Assembly: GCA_045604805.1 (NCBI GenBank)
Contig: JAZUOT010000037.1
Span: forward strand, 11,124 to 75,123
Direction of reading: 5' to 3'
Source: JAZUOT01 sp045604805
Lineage (GTDB): Bacteria > Bacillota > Clostridia > Oscillospirales > Acutalibacteraceae
DNA length: 64,000 nt
The notes below the pieces were generated by a model. The model was not told the DNA's origin and did no database searches. It saw only the letters and a list, made by a program, of their open reading frames with translations. Position 1 is the stretch's first letter, and every line of letters begins with the position of its first letter. This document shows positions 37,431 to 44,634 of the stretch, piece after piece. The position numbers and the translations under genes are program-made.

Positions 37431-37460
37431 ATTATAGCCATTTGTTTTATATCATGTCAA
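37431..37460 (-). promoter_or_regulatory. Near-consensus promoter of the PTS operon
   Basis: On the minus strand a perfect TTGACA (37455-37460) and a perfect TATAAT (37431-37436) are separated by 18 bases. The IIB start codon is at 37394. No regulator gene is adjacent and no obvious operator is visible. Confidence 0.8.
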
Positions 37461-37530
37461 TCACCAGAGAAAACAAAAGTATGTTTGAGAACCATTACCA
37501 TATTGCATTACTGTCGGAAATAAATTTTTA

Positions 37531-37539
37531 TGATATAAT
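37531..37539 (+). promoter_or_regulatory. Extended -10 promoter of the 860-aa double-glycine-leader gene
   Basis: TGATATAAT provides an extended -10 element (TGn + TATAAT); no good -35 is visible. Transcription would begin near 37545, too close for efficient use of the GTG at 37555. Confidence 0.5.
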
Positions 37540-37572
37540 AAAGTTAGCCTGATTGTGGGATTTTCAAGAAAA

Positions 37573-40155
37573 ATGCAAGTGTGGTGGTGTGTTTTGTATT
37601 TTGGTGAAAATATCAAAGGACTACTATCCAACGCAAACTTTATAAGTAAACTAATCGAATGCAGGGATGAATATGAGCTTGTCTCTGCTTTTGACGAATT
37701 TGCTGTGCAAATAAGCGCAGAGCAAGCCTTTGAGCTTAGAGATGTTATTCGCAATGCTAGTAAAATTGATAAAAGTTCTCTGAATATGGCTCAACTTTCC
37801 AACGTCGCCGGAGGCGCAAGGTTTGTAAAAAGGGCAAACAATCATTCAGAGTCTAACATTCCAGAAGATAAAAGACAGGGTTATTTAACTGAAGATTCAA
37901 TAAAAGCAGCTAGGAATTTACTGAAGAATGCAAATTTACCTGAAGATCTAGTTAATGGTGCATCTGGTGAATTAATGGCAAATTTCAAGTACCTGTATGA
38001 CAATCATGGTAATGATAATCATGATATTGCAGATGTGTTTTTAGAAGCAATAGACGCAACAAGTGAAGATAAACTGGAGTTTGAACTCTCAAATGAAGGA
38101 GTTTTGTCAATCGTTGCTAATAGGGAAGCTCTAGAAAGGGAGCTTTTTAAAAATGGAATTTATCTACAAGAGGACATCAGTCTGCATAAGTATGCTACAG
38201 CAGGGTATGTAAACGGGAAATTCAAATTAAATATTGACATAGACGGTTTAAAAACAGATGTTTTAAAAACAGATGTTTTAAAAACAGGTGATAATCGCTT
38301 TGATAAGTGTTATAACTGCTGTGTCTCAAACATAGGCAGCAGCTCATCTGTTATTCCGTTGACGACACAAAAGCGACTCGTTTGCAAGGGCGCCATTGAA
38401 TTTTATAATGATAAAATAGCTCAAGCTGTTCAAGCTGGTCAGGCCGCCAATCGTGAGCATCATAGTGAGCTGTTGAAGTGGAAACTAAGGGCTGTGGACA
38501 ATGATGAGCAAGACTATGTAACAAAAAAACCAATAGAATGTTTTGCTGAGTTTGCCGCTGCATTTCTTCCTAAAGAGATGCAACGAGACGGTAAGGCCCT
38601 TTCTCCAAATGAAAGCGTTGGTGCTGTATTCTTCCTTCGGAAGGCTCCTATTTCAGACATCTGTTTTTTCTTAAAAGAAGAAGAATTCAATGCTGCTCGA
38701 AAGTTGCTGGCAGATAGTTCCAAGGTGAGCTTTGAAGACAAAATAGAAACGGCTGCTTCTAAAGTTTTGTATAATTTACTAGGCGATATTTATGGAATGA
38801 ATTTTTGTGAAATGAAGGAACACATCTCGAATAAATTCCGACAAATACCCAATGCTACTGCAATTTTGGCTGCCGTCTTGGGGATGAAAGATATCAGCGA
38901 AGTAGAAAATCTTGCTTATAGACTAAAAAATTTGCATTGTATACCAAAAATTATCTACGATCCCGAAACAAAACAAATATCATTTCTGGCAAATAACAGT
39001 ACGGCATATTGTATTTTCCCGGCAATAAATTTAGTCGAACCCATTCCAAAAGATGAAAAAGAAATCGACCACTTCATCCAAACAGGTTCTTTTACTGTCA
39101 ACGCCTTTGAGAAATCTCAAAATACACAATTATCTCTCGATGAGCAAGTTGTTGCATTTTTAAATTTTTTTAGACGGGTCAGTACATTTGCTAAAACAAG
39201 AGATGAAGTATCTGTGTCAGATTTCAAATTACTTGATAGACTTTTAAAGTCGATTGATATAAACAGTTTATCCCAAAATATAAAAGAAAAACTTTTATCC
39301 TTAGAATTTAATTTGGTTAGTTGTTTTATGACGTTAAGTCGTCCTACTGGATGGAAAAAAGAAAACTCAGATTTACAAGATATCGCCAAAACCATTTCTG
39401 CTTGGGATGTACTAAAAGATTATAGTACTGGTAAAACAGTTCTGGATTTTCTTTATGTCAAAACTAAAAGCAAGCTTTCAAGCTGGGAAAAACTACTTTA
39501 CTGCCTTGTTATTGTTTTTCAGTCTTTCGTGTTAAGTTTTGTTCCCGAAAGCTTGATACTCTCTCTGCTACTTAAATATATTGATACTCCAGTTCATACT
39601 ACTTCATCAATTGTCCCTGCTGGAAGTCATTTTCTCGATAAGCAAATTAGGCGCGATGTAGTGTCTGCTTATCAAGATGTATCAGCAGATGTTCATGAGA
39701 AGTTATCTCCTATTTTTGGTAAATACGAGGTAGATAGTACAAATGGAAAATTTAAATTACCTTTAATAGCTAAGAAAGATAAATCAATTAATAAAACTAG
39801 ACAATTACTTTCTGAAGCTATTTTTCATGATGTTGACGAACAATATAAATCATTAGAAGGCGAAAAAACGCATTATAATACTTTTTGGAGTCAGAGTGGT
39901 GAATGCAAACAAGCATATGACGCTGCATGGGGAAATTACAATAACATTTATAAACCAAAATATTTTTCTGAATTTTGGTATCATTTAATAATAGCAGCAG
40001 GAAAAAAGCATGAAATCGTTGGAAATGTGGGTATAGGCAAAGACTGGTATGAGAATTTTGACAAATATTACGATAAGTTTGAATCTAATTGGACTCAAAT
40101 TGTAACGAATTTTATTTCTTATTATTGGTTACCCTTATTCAAAAAAGCTAAATGA
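37573..40155 (+). CDS. Large protein with Nif11-like double-glycine leader (family member 1)
   Basis: The N-terminal ~80 residues look like a Nif11-type leader: LIECRDEYELVSAF, VQISAEQ, then SSLNMAQLSNVAGG with Gly-Gly at residues 80-81. Exactly 50 residues separate the CRD cysteine from the first Gly, as in the gene at 50,861. The remaining ~779 residues start ARFVKR and match nothing I recognise; they are mostly hydrophilic with one hydrophobic stretch (YCLVIVFQSFVLSFVPESL, about residue 640) and an aromatic C-terminus. A three-fold LKTDV repeat lies near residue 227. The start is uncertain: GTG 37555, ATG 37573 or TTG 37594 (preceded by GGTGGTG). Inference: an exported protein processed after GG by a C39-type transporter not in this window. 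Confidence 0.7.
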   Translation: MQVWWCVLYFGENIKGLLSNANFISKLIECRDEYELVSAFDEFAVQISAEQAFELRDVIRNASKIDKSSLNMAQLSNVAGGARFVKRANNHSESNIPEDKRQGYLTEDSIKAARNLLKNANLPEDLVNGASGELMANFKYLYDNHGNDNHDIADVFLEAIDATSEDKLEFELSNEGVLSIVANREALERELFKNGIYLQEDISLHKYATAGYVNGKFKLNIDIDGLKTDVLKTDVLKTGDNRFDKCYNCCVSNIGSSSSVIPLTTQKRLVCKGAIEFYNDKIAQAVQAGQAANREHHSELLKWKLRAVDNDEQDYVTKKPIECFAEFAAAFLPKEMQRDGKALSPNESVGAVFFLRKAPISDICFFLKEEEFNAARKLLADSSKVSFEDKIETAASKVLYNLLGDIYGMNFCEMKEHISNKFRQIPNATAILAAVLGMKDISEVENLAYRLKNLHCIPKIIYDPETKQISFLANNSTAYCIFPAINLVEPIPKDEKEIDHFIQTGSFTVNAFEKSQNTQLSLDEQVVAFLNFFRRVSTFAKTRDEVSVSDFKLLDRLLKSIDINSLSQNIKEKLLSLEFNLVSCFMTLSRPTGWKKENSDLQDIAKTISAWDVLKDYSTGKTVLDFLYVKTKSKLSSWEKLLYCLVIVFQSFVLSFVPESLILSLLLKYIDTPVHTTSSIVPAGSHFLDKQIRRDVVSAYQDVSADVHEKLSPIFGKYEVDSTNGKFKLPLIAKKDKSINKTRQLLSEAIFHDVDEQYKSLEGEKTHYNTFWSQSGECKQAYDAAWGNYNNIYKPKYFSEFWYHLIIAAGKKHEIVGNVGIGKDWYENFDKYYDKFESNWTQIVTNFISYYWLPLFKKAK
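38248..38292 (+). repeat. Three 15-bp direct repeats inside the leader-protein gene
   Basis: Two exact copies of TTAAAAACAGATGTT (38248-38262, 38263-38277) and a third, partly diverged copy encode LKTDV-LKTDV-LKTGD. In-frame slippage would add or remove five residues. Confidence 0.9.
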
Positions 40156-40160
40156 GCAAA

Positions 40161-40208
40161 AAAATACTCTTCCCACGGTGTAGTTTTTCACTGTAGGAAG
40201 AGTATTTT
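40161..40208. terminator. Bidirectional terminator between convergent genes
   Basis: AAAATACTCTTCC (40161-40173) pairs perfectly with GGAAGAGTATTTT (40196-40208), with an inner ACGGTG/CACTGT stem. On the minus strand it is followed by eight U, so it chiefly terminates the lysis-cassette transcript; on the plus strand it follows the 860-aa gene. Confidence 0.85.
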
Positions 40209-40238
40209 GCATAAATTTTATATTAATTTACCTGTTTG

Positions 40239-40487
40239 CTATTTTGGTGCGCTGTATTTCAAAGCTTCCTGGCTATCTGACATTCCAGCTGTAGTAGGGT
40301 CATTTATAACTCCGATTACAGCTAAAAAACTTAAAACAACCGATATTCCTTGCAAGACAGTATTTTGATCTATCTGTGGTACTACATTCAAGATTTGCAA
40401 GACACTATAAATAAAATTTACAGCCGCAGCTATCAGTGCATATAGCGTAACTTTATTTCCAAAACGCAACTTCCAGTTTATATTCAT
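40239..40487 (-). CDS. Phage holin, phi LC3 type
   Basis: The 82-aa protein begins INWKLRFGNKVTLYAL, has two membrane segments and the family-specific GVINDPTTAGMSDSQEALKY end, matching the phi LC3 holin family (Phage_holin_1). Holins form membrane pores that release endolysin. It follows the XhlA-like and GH25 genes by a few bases, the usual order of a lysis module. No other phage genes are adjacent. Confidence 0.88.
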   Translation of the reverse strand: MNINWKLRFGNKVTLYALIAAAVNFIYSVLQILNVVPQIDQNTVLQGISVVLSFLAVIGVINDPTTAGMSDSQEALKYSAPK

Positions 40488-40491
40488 AGTA

Positions 40492-40731
40492 TCACCTTAT
40501 CAGAAATTGTAGAGTTTCGCTTATTAGCATACCGACTATACTTGCAACAGCAATCCACCAGACTCTATCGATGGTATCTGCTTTCCTGTTTTCTAAATTT
40601 TTAAGTCTTGCTTGAGTTTCGCTAAGCAAGTTTTCGTGGAACTCTATCATTAAACTCATTTTCGAATTAATTATTTCCAATTGTCTTTGACGTTCGTCTA
40701 TTTTATCTATCTTTCTATTTAAAGCTTCCAT
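40492..40731 (-). CDS. XhlA-like membrane protein of lysis cassette
   Basis: A 79-aa protein with an N-terminal coiled coil of about 50 residues (IDKIDERQRQLEIINSKM...) and one C-terminal membrane segment, the layout of the haemolysin XhlA family that assists holins in PBSX-like lysis modules. It lies between the endolysin (3 bases) and holin (4 bases) genes. Confidence 0.75.
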   Translation of the reverse strand: MEALNRKIDKIDERQRQLEIINSKMSLMIEFHENLLSETQARLKNLENRKADTIDRVWWIAVASIVGMLISETLQFLIR

Positions 40732-40734
40732 TAT

Positions 40735-41757
40735 TTATAGTATACGCCCCTGTGAAATATATTTTCCGTTGCAGTATCCGCGGCCGCGAGGGGTATCTAT
40801 ATATAACCAACCATTTGGAATTGTATGCAAAATATTTACAACAGTTCCGTAGCTTATTGTATATTTCACATCGAAATCTACACTCGAACCGTATCTGATG
40901 TTTAATCCAGCTGAGTTACAAGAACCCCAACCTTGCACAGGCCAGTTAACATATCCGGCATTACAGTAACCTTCTCCGTGAATACAAAATATCCTTATCC
41001 AACCGTTACTCATTATTTCTAGAATTTGTAGCTCGTTACCTTTGGCTACTCTAAATTTAATATCGTTATCTACCCCTGGACCACTGCGAACATTCAGGAG
41101 ATCAGCCATGCAGGCGCCTATATAAAGTATAGGGCTGCTGGGCTGTTTGTCTGTATTAGCTGACCCATCATTTACATAGTCCTTATAGCACCAGTTTAAA
41201 TCAACATTTGTTCCGATACCGTTTACATTACCCTTATTGCTATATTGCCATATGGCATAGTCAGTAACATCATAGCTTATACTCGAATTATACTGCGCTA
41301 TCCATTTTTCGTAAGGGATTCTAGTCATGTCAATATTATTTGTTGCGTAAGATTTTGACATGTATACCCCGGCCTTATAGCCTGCATCAGCTATCACCTT
41401 GCAAAAAGCGTTAACAATAGCTGTAAGCTTATCTCTCCCTGTGTTAAACATTGATCTTTCTTCAACATCATAGAAAATAGGGTAATCACACTTGGTTCCA
41501 TTCAATATATCCAAGCAAAATCCAGCCTCTACCCTAGCTTCATCTTCACTAAGTGCATATCCATAATGATATGCACCAAATGGAATGCCAGCATTCTGAC
41601 AACCAATGATATTCTGAGAAAATTTAGGATCTATCTGACTTGCACTGGGTGAACCATATCCTGTTCTTATCAGTGCAAATTCTATATCTGTATTTTTTAC
41701 TGTATTCCAATCTATATCTCCGTTCCATTTTGAAACGTCAATACCTTTTATCTGCAT
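40735..41757 (-). CDS. GH25 lysozyme (endolysin) with two SH3-like domains
   Basis: The 340-aa enzyme hydrolyses the MurNAc-GlcNAc bond. The GH25 domain (about 1-190) shows GIDVSKWNGDIDW, ALIRTGYG, AYHYGYA and the catalytic FYDVEER. Two bacterial SH3-type repeats follow: one around LLNVRSGPGVDNDIKF and one around LNIRYGSSVDFDVKY. There is no signal peptide, consistent with holin-dependent release. GAGGGA ribosome site. It is the first gene of a three-gene lysis cassette (endolysin, XhlA, holin) with no structural phage genes nearby. Confidence 0.93.
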   Translation of the reverse strand: MQIKGIDVSKWNGDIDWNTVKNTDIEFALIRTGYGSPSASQIDPKFSQNIIGCQNAGIPFGAYHYGYALSEDEARVEAGFCLDILNGTKCDYPIFYDVEERSMFNTGRDKLTAIVNAFCKVIADAGYKAGVYMSKSYATNNIDMTRIPYEKWIAQYNSSISYDVTDYAIWQYSNKGNVNGIGTNVDLNWCYKDYVNDGSANTDKQPSSPILYIGACMADLLNVRSGPGVDNDIKFRVAKGNELQILEIMSNGWIRIFCIHGEGYCNAGYVNWPVQGWGSCNSAGLNIRYGSSVDFDVKYTISYGTVVNILHTIPNGWLYIDTPRGRGYCNGKYISQGRIL

Positions 41758-41943
41758 ATTACATTCCCTCTTCGCGATAAAATTTTCATTACCATTCTAT
41801 TCGCGCAAAGTAAAATGTGATTTATCAGAACATGCCATTGTGGCTAACTACATGTAAGGAACACTTTTTACCTTATTCGAAATAATCGATTGAGTCAAAT
41901 TATTAGCTACTAAAAATTGAAGATGGTTGTGAGGTAGTAAACT

Positions 41944-42220
41944 AAGGAACCTCTGATTTAATAGGCACTACCATAAAGTAGCTATATATGAGATAATAAG
42001 ACTAAGAAATTGGTGCTGGTGCATGGTTATGAAGCAAGAAACATTTACGGACATCGAGTATAGTTTTCGAAAGAAGAAAACGAAACGAGAGGAATTCTTG
42101 GAAATTATGGACGAGATCATTCCATGGGACTAATAGATCGATGTTATCAAACCCTACTATCCAAATGGAAAACGAGGTCGTCCACCCATGGGAATAGAGA
42201 AAATGCTGCGCATGGAATAA
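41944..42220 (+). mobile_element. IS5-like insertion sequence remnant
   Basis: A fragment starts with GGAACCTCTGATT-type end sequence near 41945, resembling IS5-group terminal repeats, and runs into the first ~63 codons of a transposase. The catalytic part and the right end are missing; the next gene begins 22 bases later. No matching second inverted repeat was found. Confidence 0.6.
42029..42220 (+). pseudogene. IS5-family transposase N-terminal fragment
   Basis: Reading from ATG 42029, MKQETFTDIEYSFRKKKTK and EEFLEIMDEIIPWD match the N-terminus of IS5-family transposases. Two consecutive in-frame stops (TAA TAG) follow, then VIKPYYPNGKRGRPPMGIEK and MLRME continue the same protein in the same frame before another stop. 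No DDE domain remains. A decayed, non-functional relic. Confidence 0.8.
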
Positions 42221-42241
42221 AAAGGGAGGAATATTTCATAC

Positions 42242-42742
42242 ATGAAAGAACTTTCATTCGGTAATGCGGTATTGATAAATTTAATTTTATGCGCTTTATG
42301 GCACTTTGTATCATTAATTTTTTGTATTACACTCAATGGTAAAGTTTTTAGCCACAAACGCAAATGTTTTCAGGTAAAAAGCTGGGAAAAGAATGGCTAC
42401 TGGTACAAAGATAAATTAAAAATAAACAAATGGAAAGATATATTACCTCAGTATATCCGAAAGGACGGATTTTCAAAACGACATCTTCAGTCTCTTTCAC
42501 TAGAATATATAGACGAATTCATATATGAAACCTGCAGAGGGGAGTGGAATCACCGAATGAATTCGATATATTCAATTATTGCCATAGGGCTTAATATATT
42601 AACACAAACACCGTTAGTAGGATTTATATTTTTTATTTTGAATTCATCTATAAATTTAGCCTTTGTTGCCATACAAAGGTACAATCGCTTCAGGCTTATT
42701 GATTTAAAGACGAAGCTCAAGAAAAGAAAAAAATTAAACTAA
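42242..42742 (+). CDS. CrtO-like (glycosyl-4,4'-diaponeurosporenoate acyltransferase family) membrane protein
   Basis: This 166-aa protein has an N-terminal membrane segment, SWEKNGYWYKDKLKINKWKDILPQ, ETCRGEWNH and a C-terminal membrane region ending FVAIQRYNRFRL. These features follow the CrtO family, named for the last staphyloxanthin step in Staphylococcus. No carotenoid genes are nearby, so the family name should not be taken as function; many Clostridia carry homologues of unknown role. AAGGGAGGAA precedes the ATG. It directly follows an IS relic. Confidence 0.72.
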   Translation: MKELSFGNAVLINLILCALWHFVSLIFCITLNGKVFSHKRKCFQVKSWEKNGYWYKDKLKINKWKDILPQYIRKDGFSKRHLQSLSLEYIDEFIYETCRGEWNHRMNSIYSIIAIGLNILTQTPLVGFIFFILNSSINLAFVAIQRYNRFRLIDLKTKLKKRKKLN

Positions 42743-42825
42743 GATTTTTCTTTAATCTTTCCAAATAAAATTTCCCTTTGCTGCTTTTCCTCCATATACT
42801 CACAAAACAAAAAAATTAAGTCTAG

Positions 42826-43518
42826 CTAGGATTTAACTGTAAACTTATGAGCATAAGCAGCTAATATGGAGCCGGCCAATGTAGACAAAAACGGAACCCA
42901 TATAGTAGATAAAGCGTTGGGATTTCCCCAAAAAGTCAACACCAACAACGAAGCAAAGTTTATAGCTGGGTTGGCACAAATGCCTATCAAAAATATTCCA
43001 AAAATATTTACAAGGGTAAAAGATAAACCACTTGCAACACCGTTAAAACAATTTTGCTCTTTCTTGGACGAAACAGATAAAACAGCTAAAACAAAAACAA
43101 AAGTGGCGATAATCTCAATAATAAACGTAGTTGGGATACCAAGTTTTTCAACATCTAAGGCAGCGAAGGAATTAGTTAAGTCCTCAAGATTTCCCATCCT
43201 CCAAACAAGAGCTAAAACAGCAATACCTGCAGAAGCACCAAGTAGCTGGGACACTATATAAAAAAAACAATCTTTAAATGACATTCTCTTGTTTAACATT
43301 GTTGCCACTGAGAGAGCAGGATTAAAATGTGCGGCACTAACAGACGAAAAACAATAATACATAGATATAAATCCAAAACCTAGTGAAATAGCTATCAGTA
43401 ATACATTTTCCGGATGCGAAGAACTTTTAAACCCTATGGACATGGCTGTACCACAACTCATAGATACAAGACAAGCTGTTCCCAAAAATTCAGAAAAATA
43501 TTTTCTAAAATTATTCAT
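42826..43518 (-). CDS. MIP-family aquaporin/glycerol facilitator-like channel, atypical filter
   Basis: The 230-aa protein has six membrane segments and both MIP half-helices: AAHFNPALSVAT (first NPA) and CANPAINFAS (second NPA). The arginine that almost always follows the second NPA and forms the aromatic/arginine selectivity filter is replaced by isoleucine, so selectivity may differ from standard water or glycerol channels. TTAGGAGA ribosome site. Stand-alone gene. Confidence 0.85.
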   Translation of the reverse strand: MNNFRKYFSEFLGTACLVSMSCGTAMSIGFKSSSHPENVLLIAISLGFGFISMYYCFSSVSAAHFNPALSVATMLNKRMSFKDCFFYIVSQLLGASAGIAVLALVWRMGNLEDLTNSFAALDVEKLGIPTTFIIEIIATFVFVLAVLSVSSKKEQNCFNGVASGLSFTLVNIFGIFLIGICANPAINFASLLVLTFWGNPNALSTIWVPFLSTLAGSILAAYAHKFTVKS

Positions 43519-43768
43519 AAATCAATCTCCTAAGCAAAAAAAATTTCACTAAACACAAGCGTGATTGTAGCATATATTTTTTTTACCTACAAGGTCAATA
43601 AAATTAGTGAGTGCTCTGAAAGAGGATATGCGATATAATTATACCTTTGGCACTTGAAAGATAAAAAAGTCCAGTTTTTTCCGTAAAATAGGGATTTTTG
43701 AACTTTTTATAAGTATAAATTTTTGCGTACTTTTTTCTATTTTTTGTAAGTTTAAAAAATTTTTTCAT

Positions 43769-44301
43769 TTATACATTACTTATTATTTCATAGTCTGTTC
43801 TGGAACCAAATGCTTCATGCAGGGCATCGGTTAAACCTGTCCGTGTATAAACCGGGATATAGGTCTTCGAAATCTGCCTGTAGAAAATTCATTTCTTCCA
43901 GAGTTCCGATTATCTGTAGACAGGTGTATTTTTCCTCCAGTTGTTTCTCTAAAAAACGATACAGGATTAAAGCGATAAAACAGCTCATAATCGAAATCAT
44001 GCCTGTTCGAAATATCTTTACAGATTTTATCTACGCCACGTTTATGATAAATCTGTTGGAGAAAAAGATAGCCGCATTTGAAAGAAAGCTGTTTGTCTTT
44101 TTTTAGGAGTTTTGTCTGTGAAAAAGGAAGCTTAACGGTACGTTGGTGGAGTTTCTCTTTTTCCGTCAATCCTTTGATATAATTTTTAGCCCATTCATAA
44201 GGGCCTTCACCGTTCAACTTTTCCCGAAGTTATTTTTCTATACCAAGTTTTTCCACTATAACAGATGAACTGGATTTGATTTTGGGATTATAAACGAATT
44301 T
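43769..44301 (-). pseudogene. IS1634-type transposase relic
   Basis: On the minus strand the pieces KFVYNPKIKSSSSVIVEKLG, an in-frame stop, LNGEGPYEWAKNYIKGLTE, GYLFLQQIYHKRGVDKICKD, then in other frames LYRFLEKQLEEKYTCLQII and LHEAFGSRTDYEIIS resemble the N- and C-terminal parts of IS1634-family transposases. Most of the catalytic middle is deleted and at least two frameshifts are needed to join the pieces. Non-functional. Confidence 0.75.
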
Positions 44302-44565
44302 TATTACATATAGGGATGCTGTATTTTGGGATTTTATACCATTTAATCTTATAGAAAAAACTCCTAATCCTTTACATTACAGGAACAGTACGAGAAAGTG
44401 CGATAGTAGAAAATAAAAAATTTGACAAAAAATAAACCTAAATCAAGGCTTTCAGAGATTTTTTCTCTGTTCAAGTGTCAAAGACCTGGGTATAATTCGC
44501 CTACTGATAAAAGTATTTCTCAGCAAGAATTCATAGCGCAATGTCTGGTTTGGCGTTGCCTTAAT
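44302..44565. other. Intergenic stretch, no supported gene
   Basis: A-T-rich sequence between the transposase relic and the dockerin-gene promoter. It may include flanking debris of the insertion element. I see no ORF with a ribosome site and no clear RNA gene. Confidence 0.4.
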
Positions 44566-44595
44566 TTGACAAAATACAGCAAATAAAACTATAAT
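44566..44595 (+). promoter_or_regulatory. Consensus promoter of the dockerin-protein gene
   Basis: TTGACA (44566-44571), an 18-base spacer and TATAAT (44590-44595), about 40 bases before the ATG. Confidence 0.8.
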
Positions 44596-44634
44596 CATAT
44601 AAATATTTTTTCTGACGTTGGAGATTTTTTATTT

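Noticed and set aside
40239..41757. Lysis cassette as evidence for an intact prophage
   Set aside because: No capsid, tail, integrase or replication gene is present within the window on either side.
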